Of a stretch of DNA of 64,000 bases, positions 17,630 through 26,648 are shown piece by piece. The position numbers were made by a program, and so were the translations under genes. The notes under the pieces are model-generated. The model did no database searches, had not been told where the DNA came from, and saw only the letters and a list, made by a program, of their open reading frames with translations. The stretch's first letter is position 1, and each line of letters starts with the position of its first letter. Source of the stretch: Citrobacter tructae (lineage in GTDB: Bacteria; Pseudomonadota; Gammaproteobacteria; Enterobacterales; Enterobacteriaceae); assembly GCF_004684345.1 (NCBI RefSeq), contig NZ_CP038469.1:4154001-4218000 (forward strand), read 5' to 3'.

Positions 17630-18616
17630 GTGAACAGACGTAACTTTATTAAAGCAGCTTCTGGCGGAGCATTGCTGTTGGGCGCTGCGCCGTCTGTCAG
17701 CCATGCGGCTGCAGAAAACCGTCCGCCGATCCCAGGGTCTCTTGGGATGTTATATGACTCGACGCTGTGCGTTGGCTGTCAGGCCTGTGTCACCAAGTGC
17801 CAGGACATCAACTTCCCGGCACGTAATCCTGAAGGACCCGAAACCTGGTCGAACAACGACAAACTGTCACCGTACACCAATAACATCATTCAGGTGTGGC
17901 GGAGCGGAACAGGTGTTAACAAAGATCAGGAAGAGAACGGCTACGCATACATTAAGAAACAGTGCATGCACTGTGTCGATCCTAACTGTGTCTCTGTTTG
18001 TCCGGTTTCCGCGCTGAAGAAAGATCCGAAAACCGGCATCGTCCATTATGACAAAGATGTCTGTACCGGTTGCCGTTACTGCATGGTCGCCTGCCCGTAC
18101 AACGTGCCTAAATACGACTACAACAACCCATTTGGTGCGCTCCATAAGTGCGAGCTGTGTAACCAGAAAGGTGTTGAACGTCTCGATAAAGGTGGTTTAC
18201 CGGGCTGTGTTGAAGTATGTCCTGCAGGTGCGGTGATTTTTGGTACGCGTGAAGAGCTGATGGCTGAGGCGAAAAAACGTCTGGCACTGAAGCCTGGCAG
18301 CGAATACCACTATCCGCGTCAGACGGTGAAAGCCGGTGATACCTATCTGCATACGGTGCCGAAATACTATCCGCACTTGTACGGCGAGAAAGAAGGCGGC
18401 GGTACGCAGGTATTGGTACTGACGGGTGTTCCTTATGAAAATCTGGATCTCCCACAGCTGGCTGATCTGTCAACCGGTGCGCGTTCTGAGCATGTTCAAC
18501 ACACCCTGTATAAAGGCATGATGCTGCCATTGGCTGTGCTGGCGGGTTTAACCGTGCTGGTTCGTCGTAACACGAAAAACGACCATCACGACGGAGGAGA
18601 CGATCATGAGTCATGA
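17630..18616 (+). CDS. hybA: Hydrogenase-2 ferredoxin-type electron carrier
   Basis: A 328-residue periplasmic iron-sulphur protein. It starts with GTG at 17630, two bases after the hybO stop and preceded by GGGGAG. It has a Tat signal (NRRNFIK) and sixteen-cysteine-type ferredoxin motifs, such as CVGCQACVTKC, CMHCVDPNCVSVCP and CTGCRYCMVACP. A C-terminal hydrophobic helix (about 293-312) anchors it. It relays electrons from HybO/HybC to HybB. Confidence 0.96.
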   Translation: MNRRNFIKAASGGALLLGAAPSVSHAAAENRPPIPGSLGMLYDSTLCVGCQACVTKCQDINFPARNPEGPETWSNNDKLSPYTNNIIQVWRSGTGVNKDQEENGYAYIKKQCMHCVDPNCVSVCPVSALKKDPKTGIVHYDKDVCTGCRYCMVACPYNVPKYDYNNPFGALHKCELCNQKGVERLDKGGLPGCVEVCPAGAVIFGTREELMAEAKKRLALKPGSEYHYPRQTVKAGDTYLHTVPKYYPHLYGEKEGGGTQVLVLTGVPYENLDLPQLADLSTGARSEHVQHTLYKGMMLPLAVLAGLTVLVRRNTKNDHHDGGDDHES

Positions 18617-19784
18617 TCCTAAACCGCTGGGCGGAAAAATAGTCAGCAAACCGGTCATTATTTTTGGGCCGCTTATCATCCTGTGCATGATCCTCATCGT
18701 GAAGCGTCTGGTATTCGGATTGGGTTCAGTCTCCGATCTGAACGGCGGTTTCCCTTGGGGCGTGTGGATCGCGTTTGACCTGTTGATTGGTACCGGTTTC
18801 GCCTGTGGCGGCTGGGCGCTGGCCTGGGCCGTCTATGTCTTTAACAAAGGGGAATATCACCCACTGGTGCGTCCTGCTTTGCTGGCGAGCCTGTTTGGTT
18901 ATTCTCTGGGTGGACTGTCGATCACCATCGACGTAGGTCGTTACTGGAACCTGCCGTATTTCTACATCCCGGGCCACTTCAACGTGAACTCGGTGCTGTT
19001 TGAAACGGCGGTCTGTATGACCATCTATATCGGCATCATGGCGCTGGAATTTGCGCCGGCCTTGTTTGAACGTCTGGGGTGGAAAGTTTCCCTCAAGCGT
19101 TTGAACAAAGTGATGTTCTTTATTATTGCTCTCGGCGCGCTGCTGCCGACGATGCACCAGTCTTCAATGGGTTCATTGATGATTTCTGCCGGTAATAAGG
19201 TCCATCCACTCTGGCAAGCCTATGAAATGCTGCCGCTGTTCTCGGTACTGACTGCCTTCATTATGGGCTTCTCGATCGTGATATTTGAAGGTTCGTTGGT
19301 ACAAAGCGGCCTGAAAGGTAATGGGCCGGACGAGAAAAGTTTGTTCATCAAGCTGACAAATACGATTAGCGTCTTGCTGGCGATCTTCGTCGTTCTTCGC
19401 TTTGGTGAACTGATCTATCGGGACAAGCTGTCGTATGCGTTTGCAGGCGATTTCTACTCAGCCATGTTCTGGCTTGAGGTCGTGCTGATGGTCTTCCCGC
19501 TGGTGGTACTGCGTATCACGAAGCTGCGTAATGACTCGCGCATGCTGTATCTGTCTGCGCTGAGCGCATTGCTGGGTTGTGCAACATGGCGTCTGTCTTA
19601 TTCGCTGGTGGCGTTCAATCCTGGTGGTGGCTACCACTACTTCCCGACCTGGGAAGAACTGTTGATTTCTATTGGTTTTGTGGCTATTGAGATTTGTGCA
19701 TACATCGTACTCATTCGTCTACTGCCGATACTTCCTCCTTTAAAACAAAACGATCAAAATCGTCATGAGGCGAGCAAAGCATGA
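18606..19784 (+). CDS. hybB: Hydrogenase-2 integral membrane subunit
   Basis: A 392-residue polytopic protein of the NrfD/PsrC family with about ten membrane helices and no haem-binding motif. It passes electrons from HybA to menaquinone and is needed for energy conservation by hydrogenase-2. Its start overlaps the end of hybA by 11 bases, implying coupled translation. Confidence 0.96.
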   Translation: MSHDPKPLGGKIVSKPVIIFGPLIILCMILIVKRLVFGLGSVSDLNGGFPWGVWIAFDLLIGTGFACGGWALAWAVYVFNKGEYHPLVRPALLASLFGYSLGGLSITIDVGRYWNLPYFYIPGHFNVNSVLFETAVCMTIYIGIMALEFAPALFERLGWKVSLKRLNKVMFFIIALGALLPTMHQSSMGSLMISAGNKVHPLWQAYEMLPLFSVLTAFIMGFSIVIFEGSLVQSGLKGNGPDEKSLFIKLTNTISVLLAIFVVLRFGELIYRDKLSYAFAGDFYSAMFWLEVVLMVFPLVVLRITKLRNDSRMLYLSALSALLGCATWRLSYSLVAFNPGGGYHYFPTWEELLISIGFVAIEICAYIVLIRLLPILPPLKQNDQNRHEASKA

Positions 19785-21484
19785 GCCAGAGAATTACTAT
19801 TGATCCGGTAACCCGTATTGAGGGTCACTTACGTATCGACTGCGAAATCGAAAATGGCGTGGTATCAAAAGCATGGGCTTCCGGCACCATGTGGCGCGGC
19901 ATGGAAGAGATCGTGAAGAATCGCGATCCGCGTGATGCGTGGATGATTGTGCAGCGTATTTGTGGTGTTTGTACCACGACGCACGCTATCTCTTCTGTGC
20001 GTGCGGCAGAAAGCGCACTGAACATTGATGTGCCGGTGAACGCACAGTACATCCGTAACATCATTCTGGCAGCGCATACTACGCATGACCATATCGTTCA
20101 CTTCTATCAGCTTTCTGCGCTGGACTGGGTGGATATCACTTCCGCACTGAAAGCCGATCCGGCGAAAGCCTCGGCGATGCTGAACGGCGTGTCGACCTGG
20201 CACCTGAACAGCGCGGAAGAGTTCACCAAGGTTCAAAACAAGATCAAAGACCTGGTTGCCAGCGGTCAGTTAGGTATTTTTGCTAACGGTTGCTGGGGAC
20301 ACCCGGCAATGCAACTGCCACCGGAAGTGAACCTGATTGCAGTCGCGCACTACCTGCAGGCGCTGGAATGCCAGCGTGATGCTAACCGCGTCGTGGCGCT
20401 GCTGGGCGGTAAAACACCGCACATTCAAAACCTGGCAGTAGGTGGGGTCGCAAACCCAATTAACCTCGACGGTCTTGGTGTGCTGAACCTTGAGCGCCTG
20501 ATGTACATCAAATCCTTCATCGATAAGCTGAGCGATTTTGTTGAGCAGGTTTATAAGGTCGATACCGCGGTTATTGCAGCGTTCTACCCTGAATGGCTGG
20601 AACGTGGCCAGGGTGCGGTTAACTACCTGAGCGCACCGGAATTCCCGACTGACGGCAAAAATGGCAGCTTCCTGTTCCCGGGTGGTTACATCACGGATGC
20701 AGATCTGTCGACCTATCGTCCGATCACCTCTCACTCTGATGAATACCTGATCAAAGGGATTCAGGAGAGTGCGAAACACGCATGGTACAAAGACGAAGCG
20801 CCGCAGGCACCGTGGGAAGGTACAACGGTTCCGGATTACACCGGCTGGTCAGACGATGGCAAATACTCCTGGGTTAAAGCGCCAACCTTCTACGGCAAAA
20901 CGGTGGAAGTGGGCCCGCTGGCTAATATGCTGTGTAAACTGGCGGCAAAACGCGAGTCTACCCATGCCAAGCTGAATGAAATCATTGCGATTTACACCAA
21001 GCTGACCGGTAAAACCATCGAAGTTGCGCAGCTGCATTCGACGCTGGGCCGTATCATTGGTCGTACCGTTCACTGCTGTGAACTGCAGAACGTTCTGCAG
21101 GATCAGTACAACGCGTTGATCGTGAACATCGGTAAAGGCGACCACACCACCTTCGTGAAACCGAATATTCCGGCCACCGGCGAATTCAAAGGTGTAGGCT
21201 TCCTCGAAGCGCCGCGCGGTATGCTTTCTCACTGGATGGTGATTAAAGACGGCATTATCAGTAACTATCAGGCGGTTGTACCGTCAACCTGGAACTCTGG
21301 CCCACGTAACTTTAACGATGAAGTGGGACCGTATGAGCGTTCACTGGTAGGGACTCCGATCGCCGATCCGAACAAACCGCTGGAAGTGGTGCGTACCATT
21401 CACTCCTTCGATCCTTGTATGTCATGTGCGGTGCATGTGGTGGACGTTGACGGGAACGAAGTCGTCTCAGTTAAGGTTCTGTAA
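19781..21484 (+). CDS. hybC: Hydrogenase-2 large subunit ([NiFe] active site)
   Basis: A 567-residue large subunit. The nickel-iron site cysteines lie in RICGVCTTTH near the N-terminus and DPCMSCAVH near the C-terminus. The residues after that His, beginning VVDVDGNEV, form the extension that HybD removes once nickel is inserted. It has no signal of its own and is exported with HybO. The start overlaps hybB by four bases (ATGA). Confidence 0.97.
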   Translation: MSQRITIDPVTRIEGHLRIDCEIENGVVSKAWASGTMWRGMEEIVKNRDPRDAWMIVQRICGVCTTTHAISSVRAAESALNIDVPVNAQYIRNIILAAHTTHDHIVHFYQLSALDWVDITSALKADPAKASAMLNGVSTWHLNSAEEFTKVQNKIKDLVASGQLGIFANGCWGHPAMQLPPEVNLIAVAHYLQALECQRDANRVVALLGGKTPHIQNLAVGGVANPINLDGLGVLNLERLMYIKSFIDKLSDFVEQVYKVDTAVIAAFYPEWLERGQGAVNYLSAPEFPTDGKNGSFLFPGGYITDADLSTYRPITSHSDEYLIKGIQESAKHAWYKDEAPQAPWEGTTVPDYTGWSDDGKYSWVKAPTFYGKTVEVGPLANMLCKLAAKRESTHAKLNEIIAIYTKLTGKTIEVAQLHSTLGRIIGRTVHCCELQNVLQDQYNALIVNIGKGDHTTFVKPNIPATGEFKGVGFLEAPRGMLSHWMVIKDGIISNYQAVVPSTWNSGPRNFNDEVGPYERSLVGTPIADPNKPLEVVRTIHSFDPCMSCAVHVVDVDGNEVVSVKVL

Positions 21485-21978
21485 TGCGGATATTAGTTTT
21501 AGGGGTTGGCAATATTTTGCTGACCGACGAAGCCATCGGAGTACGTATCGTTGAGGCATTAGAGCAACGGTACATCCTGCCAGACTATGTTGACGTTCTG
21601 GACGGTGGTACGGCAGGGATGGAGCTTCTCGGCGATATGGCGAACAGAGATCATCTGATCATTGCTGACGCCATTGTGTCGAGAAAAAACACGCCAGGAA
21701 CGATGATGGTCCTACGGGACGAAGAGATCCCGGCGCTGTTTACCAACAAAATCTCTCCGCACCAGCTTGGCCTGGCCGACGTATTGTCGGCCCTGCGTTT
21801 CACCGGCGAGTTTCCGAAGAAACTGACCCTGGTCGGCGTTATTCCGGAATCGCTGGAGCCGCATATCGGGCTAACGCCGACGGTTGAAGCCATGATTGAA
21901 CCTGCGCTTGAGCAGGTTCTCGCTGCGCTGCGGGAATCGGGTGTGGAAGCCATCCCTCGGGAGGCGGCCCATGTCTGA
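21484..21978 (+). CDS. hybD: Hydrogenase-2 maturation endopeptidase
   Basis: A 164-residue HybD-family protease that cleaves the C-terminal extension of HybC after nickel insertion. The nickel-sensing ligands Glu16, Asp62 and His93 of HybD are all present. The start codon shares a base with the hybC stop (TAATG). Confidence 0.97.
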   Translation: MRILVLGVGNILLTDEAIGVRIVEALEQRYILPDYVDVLDGGTAGMELLGDMANRDHLIIADAIVSRKNTPGTMMVLRDEEIPALFTNKISPHQLGLADVLSALRFTGEFPKKLTLVGVIPESLEPHIGLTPTVEAMIEPALEQVLAALRESGVEAIPREAAHV

Positions 21979-22459
21979 GGAGTTTTTAGGCTTTCAGACG
22001 GCTCCAAAAGCGCAGATTCAGGCAGCGTTTGAAGAGGTAGCCCACCGTTCGATGCACGATCTCTCGTTCTTACATCCGAACATGCCGGTATATGTCTCTG
22101 ATTTTACGCTGTTTGAAGGTCAGTGGACGGGGTGTGTGATCACACCCTGGATGCTGAGCGCATTGATTTTCCCGGGGCCAGACCAGGTCTGGCCTGTGCG
22201 TAAAGTTAGCGAGAAAATTGGGCTGCGCTTACCGTATGGCGAGATGACATTTACCGTTGGTGAACTGGATGGTGTATCGCAATACTTGTCCTGTTCGCTG
22301 ATGTCGCCGCTTTCGCACAGCATGTCGGCACAAGATGGTGTCCGCCTGACCGACGATTGCGCAAAAATGTTGTTATCACTGCCGGTTAGCGATCCCAATG
22401 CGCCGCAGCTAAATCGCCGCGCGCTGCTGCTGGGTCGTCGGAGTTGTGAAAATGCATGA
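21971..22459 (+). CDS. hybE: Hydrogenase-2 Tat proofreading chaperone
   Basis: A 162-residue cytosolic chaperone that binds the HybO twin-arginine signal and delays export until assembly is complete. The start at 21971 (MSEEFLGF) overlaps the hybD stop by eight bases; the frame is open further upstream, but homology and the operon layout support this start. Confidence 0.95.
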   Translation: MSEEFLGFQTAPKAQIQAAFEEVAHRSMHDLSFLHPNMPVYVSDFTLFEGQWTGCVITPWMLSALIFPGPDQVWPVRKVSEKIGLRLPYGEMTFTVGELDGVSQYLSCSLMSPLSHSMSAQDGVRLTDDCAKMLLSLPVSDPNAPQLNRRALLLGRRSCENA

Positions 22460-22793
22460 GTTGTCGCTTTGCCAGAGCGCGGTTGAGATTATTCAGCAGC
22501 AGGCAGAGCAACACGATGTTAAACGTGTTACCGGCGTTTGGCTGGAAATTGGCGCGCTCTCCTGTGTTGAGGAGAGCGCCGTACGTTTCAGTTTTGACAT
22601 CGTCTGTCAGGGCACGGTCGCGCAGGGATGTGAGTTGCACATTGAATACAAACCCGCCCAGGCCTGGTGCTGGGATTGCAGTCAGGTTGTGGAAATCAAC
22701 CAGCATGACGCGCAGTGTCCACGTTGCCAGGGCGATCGTTTGCGGGTTGAAAGCGGCGATTCACTGAAAGTGAAAAGTATTGAAGTCGAATAG
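22452..22793 (+). CDS. hybF: Hydrogenase nickel incorporation protein HybF (HypA homologue)
   Basis: A 113-residue HypA/HybF metallochaperone. The N-terminal MHE gives the nickel site at His2, and Cys73, Cys76, Cys89 and Cys92 form the zinc site. It works with HypB to insert nickel into hydrogenase-2. The ATG at 22452 was chosen over a GTG at 22446 because His2 must follow the initiator Met. It overlaps hybE by eight bases. Confidence 0.96.
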   Translation: MHELSLCQSAVEIIQQQAEQHDVKRVTGVWLEIGALSCVEESAVRFSFDIVCQGTVAQGCELHIEYKPAQAWCWDCSQVVEINQHDAQCPRCQGDRLRVESGDSLKVKSIEVE

Positions 22794-22811
22794 CCCATAG
22801 GTTGCTATGGG
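22794..22811 (+). promoter_or_regulatory. Small hairpin before the hybG ribosome binding site
   Basis: CCCATAG and CTATGGG pair around a GTTG loop, directly between the hybF stop and the CGGAG ribosome binding site of hybG. It may adjust hybG translation or mRNA stability inside the operon. Confidence 0.4.
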
Positions 22812-22823
22812 GCGGAGTCAGAT

Positions 22824-23072
22824 ATGTGTATTGGAGTCCCGGGTCAGGTTCTGACCGTCGGTGAAGATATTCACCAGCTTGCGCAGGTTGAAGTATGCGG
22901 TATCAAGCGCGATGTCAACATTGCCTTGATTTGTGAAGGCGATACAGCTGAGCTGGTTGGGCAATGGGTACTGGTGCACGTAGGGTTCGCCATGAGTATC
23001 ATCGATGAAGATGAAGCCAAAGCCACGTTAGACGCGTTACGCCGCATGGAGTACGACGTCACCAACGCGTGA
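22824..23072 (+). CDS. hybG: Hydrogenase maturation chaperone HybG (HypC homologue)
   Basis: An 82-residue HypC/HybG chaperone. Its N-terminus MCIGVPGQV contains Cys2, which carries the Fe(CN)2CO group with HypD and docks on the large subunit precursor. It is the last gene of the hyb operon, followed by a REP-like hairpin. Confidence 0.97.
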   Translation: MCIGVPGQVLTVGEDIHQLAQVEVCGIKRDVNIALICEGDTAELVGQWVLVHVGFAMSIIDEDEAKATLDALRRMEYDVTNA

Positions 23073-23085
23073 TAAGCCTAAAAAT

Positions 23086-23117
23086 GCCGGACGGCGTTTA
23101 CGCCACCACCCGGCATC
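23086..23117. repeat. REP-like element between hybG and yghU
   Basis: The stretch ATGCCGGACGGCGTTTACGC followed by CACCACCCGGCAT contains the REP-type GCCGG...CCGGC pairing. It separates the convergent genes hybG and yghU. Confidence 0.65.
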
Positions 23118-23122
23118 TTATT

Positions 23123-23989
23123 TTAACCCTGACGTTTATCTTCGGTATGGGTATCGAAGTCGCGGGCGTCATGGCGTTCATGAAGCTGTTCGTTCAGCGG
23201 CCCGTTAGTGCGGTTCACAATCCGCCCACGCTTCACCGCTGGACGCTCTGCTACCTCTTTTGCCCAACGTTGAGCGTGCTTGTAGCTTCCCGCATCAAGG
23301 AATTCTGCCGCGTCGTAGACATTACCCAGCACCACATTGCCAAACCACGGCCAGACGGCCATATCAGCAATGGTATATTCATCTCCTGCGACAAACTGAT
23401 GCTGCGCCAGTTGCTTATCCAGCACGTCGAGTAAACGCTTGGCTTCCATGGTGAAGCGGTTGATCGCGTACTCAATCTTCACTGGTGCATAGTTGTAAAA
23501 GTGGCCAAAGCCGCCGCCGAGGAACGGGGCAGCGCCCTGTAGCCAGAATAACCAGTTGAGGGTTTCGGTGCGTTTAGGTAAATCCTGCGGCAGAAAATAA
23601 CCATACTTTTCCGCCAGATAGAGAAGAATGGAGCCAGACTCAAATACACGTACCGGCGGGTTTTGCGAATAGTCGCGCAGTGCCGGGATCTTCGAGTTCG
23701 GGTTCACTTCAACAAAGCCGCTGGAGAACTGATCGCCATCGCCAATGCGGATAATCCAGGCATCGTATTCCACGCCCGTCACGCCCTGCGCCAGCAGCTC
23801 TTCCAGCATAATCGTCACTTTCTGTCCGTTTGGTGTACCCAGCGAATAAAGCTGTAGCGGATGCTTGCCGACAGGCAGTGTTTTCTCGTGGGTGGCACCG
23901 GAAACCGGACGGTTGATGTTGGCGAATGCGCCGCCGTTAGATTTATCCCACGTCCAGACTTTCGCGGGCTGATAAGTATTGTCTGACAT
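23123..23989 (-). CDS. yghU: Glutathione S-transferase family disulfide reductase YghU
   Basis: A 288-residue glutathione-transferase-like protein, the length of E. coli YghU. It has an N-terminal extension, a thioredoxin-fold domain (about 45-130, with NSKIPALRD as the glutathione-binding cis-proline loop), and a helical C-terminal domain. E. coli YghU binds two glutathiones and shows disulfide-bond reductase activity. It is divergent from the YdeP-like gene. Confidence 0.95.
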   Translation of the reverse strand: MSDNTYQPAKVWTWDKSNGGAFANINRPVSGATHEKTLPVGKHPLQLYSLGTPNGQKVTIMLEELLAQGVTGVEYDAWIIRIGDGDQFSSGFVEVNPNSKIPALRDYSQNPPVRVFESGSILLYLAEKYGYFLPQDLPKRTETLNWLFWLQGAAPFLGGGFGHFYNYAPVKIEYAINRFTMEAKRLLDVLDKQLAQHQFVAGDEYTIADMAVWPWFGNVVLGNVYDAAEFLDAGSYKHAQRWAKEVAERPAVKRGRIVNRTNGPLNEQLHERHDARDFDTHTEDKRQG

Positions 23990-24145
23990 AGTGACCTGCC
24001 TTCTGAGTGGTTGTGTTGATGCAGTGTAGCAGCCAGGTAGAACTCAATTTAACAGATTGGGACTTTATGCCGTTTTGTGCTGAAAGGGGAAGATAAATCT
24101 AACCCGTTCATTGTACACAGGCCGTACTCCATGAAGAGGAAATCA

Positions 24146-24205
24146 ATGTTGGACGGAAATTGCTACCGTACTCACCATCAATTATTGGCGGTGAAAAAGC
24201 AGTAA
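24146..24205 (+). CDS. Candidate 19-residue leader peptide before the YdeP-like gene
   Basis: ATG 24146 follows AGAGGAAATCA, a strong ribosome binding site, and opens MLDGNCYRTHHQLLAVKKQ. The stop TAA at 24203-24205 is separated by only two bases from the ATG of the oxidoreductase gene, which itself has no good ribosome binding site. This is the classic layout for translational coupling or leader-peptide control. It is unrecognised as a family. Confidence 0.5.
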   Translation: MLDGNCYRTHHQLLAVKKQ

Positions 24206-24207
24206 CA

Positions 24208-26496
24208 ATGAAAAAGGGTATTCCAGGAGTAAGCGGTTATCAGGGCCCGGCGGGTGGGTGGGGCGCGGTAAAAGCCGTCACTGCTTCGGTGTTTTCGCAA
24301 AAGGCCGTCGCGCGCGACATTATCGCGATGTTCAAAATGAACCAGGTGAAGGGATTCGACTGCCCGGGGTGTGCGTGGCCTGACCCAGGGCATCGTGCGC
24401 CGATGGAACTGTGTGAAAACGGCGTGAAGGCCGTGTCCTGGGAAACCACCAGCAAGAAGGCCTCACCCGCGTTTTTTAGCCGCCATCCGGTTTCGGCGTT
24501 ATGGCAATACAGCGATTATGAACTGGAAAATATAGGCCGTTTGACGCACCCGATGAAATACGATGCCGTGACGGATACCTGGCAGGTCGTGGCGTGGGAC
24601 GTTGCGTTTCAGGAAATCGGCGAGCGTCTGCGCAGCTATGACTCTGCGCAGCAGGTGGAGTTTTATACCTCCGGCAGAACCTCAAATGAAGCAGCGTTCT
24701 TGTATCAACTGTTTGCGCGCGAATATGGCAGCAGCAACTTCCCGGATTGTTCAAACATGTGCCACGGCCCAACCAGTGCCGGGCTGACACGGGCCATCGG
24801 CCTTGGGAAAGGGACCGTGGAGCTTGATGATTTTGACCATTGTGAGCTGGTGATTTGCATCGGGCATAATCCAGGAACCAACCATCCCCGCATGCTCACT
24901 ACGTTACGCGATGTCGCAAGGCGCGGGGCCAAAATTATCTCCATCAACCCGCTGACCGAGCGGGGACTTGAGCGTTTTAGCTTCCCGCAAAATATGAAAG
25001 AGATGTTTAGTGGTCAGGCGACGGAACTCAGCAACGATTACTACCAGGTCAAAATAGGCGGTGACGCATCGCTGCTGAAAGGCATCATGAAGGCGCTGAT
25101 CGAAATGGATGAAGCGCGGATCTTACTCGATCAACTGCCGACGCTCGATCATGCATTTATCGATGAACACACCGCTGGATACACAGCGCTGTATGACGAT
25201 TTACGCCAGCATAACTGGGCAGAACTGGAACAGGATTCTGGTCTGACGCGCAGTCAGATGGAAGACCTGGCGCACAGCTATAACAAATCGCGCGCGACCA
25301 TTATTTGTTATGGTCTGGGTATCACCCAGCATAAAAACGGTACCGAGAACGTCCAGCAACTGGTGAACCTGCTGCTGCTGAAAGGCAATATGGGTAAGCC
25401 TGGGGCAGGGATTTGCCCGTTGCGCGGCCATTCAAACGTGCAGGGAGACCGTTCTGTAGGGATTAACGAAGCGGCATCTGAAGACTTCCTGCAACGCCTT
25501 GAGACGCATTTTTCTATCCGTGTTCCGCGCAAACATGGGCGCTCCAGCGTGGAGAGTATTCGGGCCATCGAACGGGGAGACGCGAAAGCGCTCATCTGTA
25601 TGGGCGGAAATCTGGCGGTGGCAATGCCGCAGCCGCAGCGTACCTTTGCGGCGATGAAAAACCTGGATCTGCAGGTCCATGTTGCGACCAAACTGAACAG
25701 ATCGCATTTGCTGCTGGCAAAGGATAACTACCTGCTACCTGCATTAGGTCGAACGGAGCGCGACATTCAGGCGACGGGGATTCAGTCGGTGACCGTCGAA
25801 GACTCCATGTCGATGGTACACGCGTCCTGCGGCGCGCTGAAACCGGCTTCCCGCTGGCTAAAATCAGAGCCCGCAATTGTGGCGGGGCTGGCCCGCGCCA
25901 CGCTTCCCCACTCGCCAGTAAACTGGGAAGCGTTAACCGGTAACTACGCGCTGATTCGTGATGCCATTGAATCCGTGATCCCGACGTTTCACGATTACAA
26001 TGCGCGCATTGGAGAGCCCGGCGGGTTTCGTATGGATACGCCTGCTTCGCGCCGTGAATGGCGCACGGCGAACGCTAAAGCCAACTTTGTCGTCAGCCGT
26101 CAGCGCGCAATCGAACGTGAAAACCAGCCTGCTGATGCGCTGGTGCTGGCCACGCTGCGTAGTCACGATCAGTACAACACCACCATTTATGGCATGAACG
26201 ATCGCTACCGTGGTATTACCGGTCGTCGTGATGTGGTGTTTTTAAGCGCCAAGGAAGCAACGGTCCGTGGGCTGACTCAGGGCGATGTTGTCAACGTGCA
26301 AGCACTGGACGACAACGGTAAGCCGTGTGTGGATCGTATGATGCACGGGCTAACGGTGGTCATTTACGATATGGCTGCGGGCTCTATTGGCGCGTATCTG
26401 CCGGAAGCAAATGTGCTGCTGTCACTCGATGTAGTTGACACAGAAAGCCTGACTCCGGCGTATAAAAGCGTGCCGGTTATCCTTACCCGAGCGTAG
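24208..26496 (+). CDS. Molybdopterin oxidoreductase, YdeP/FdhF-like
   Basis: A 762-residue molybdopterin enzyme of the FdhF-like alpha-subunit family, closest by eye to E. coli YdeP along its length. The N-terminus has DCPGCAWPDP (Cys52, Cys55). The molybdopterin-binding segments include FYTSGRTSNEAAFLYQ, CIGHNPGTNHPRMLT and GAGICPLRGHSNVQGDR. The C-terminal cofactor-binding domain contains LRSHDQYNTTIYGM. YdeP is linked to acid resistance; this paralogue's substrate is unknown. The ATG at 24208 aligns with YdeP's N-terminus and follows a 19-codon leader ORF. In E. coli K-12 I recall no such gene between yghU and gss. Confidence 0.88.
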   Translation: MKKGIPGVSGYQGPAGGWGAVKAVTASVFSQKAVARDIIAMFKMNQVKGFDCPGCAWPDPGHRAPMELCENGVKAVSWETTSKKASPAFFSRHPVSALWQYSDYELENIGRLTHPMKYDAVTDTWQVVAWDVAFQEIGERLRSYDSAQQVEFYTSGRTSNEAAFLYQLFAREYGSSNFPDCSNMCHGPTSAGLTRAIGLGKGTVELDDFDHCELVICIGHNPGTNHPRMLTTLRDVARRGAKIISINPLTERGLERFSFPQNMKEMFSGQATELSNDYYQVKIGGDASLLKGIMKALIEMDEARILLDQLPTLDHAFIDEHTAGYTALYDDLRQHNWAELEQDSGLTRSQMEDLAHSYNKSRATIICYGLGITQHKNGTENVQQLVNLLLLKGNMGKPGAGICPLRGHSNVQGDRSVGINEAASEDFLQRLETHFSIRVPRKHGRSSVESIRAIERGDAKALICMGGNLAVAMPQPQRTFAAMKNLDLQVHVATKLNRSHLLLAKDNYLLPALGRTERDIQATGIQSVTVEDSMSMVHASCGALKPASRWLKSEPAIVAGLARATLPHSPVNWEALTGNYALIRDAIESVIPTFHDYNARIGEPGGFRMDTPASRREWRTANAKANFVVSRQRAIERENQPADALVLATLRSHDQYNTTIYGMNDRYRGITGRRDVVFLSAKEATVRGLTQGDVVNVQALDDNGKPCVDRMMHGLTVVIYDMAAGSIGAYLPEANVLLSLDVVDTESLTPAYKSVPVILTRA

Positions 26497-26648
26497 TTCC
26501 TGCTGCGAATTTTTCGCCTCTGAGCGCCAGCCGCTGCGTTGAGGTGTATGATGATGTCGACCTCTGTCCGGTTAGTGTCGCAGAGCAGGCAATCAGAGCG
26601 AAAATTCACGCCAACCTGCTCAGGCTGTATTGTTTTGAGGTAAGGTGC

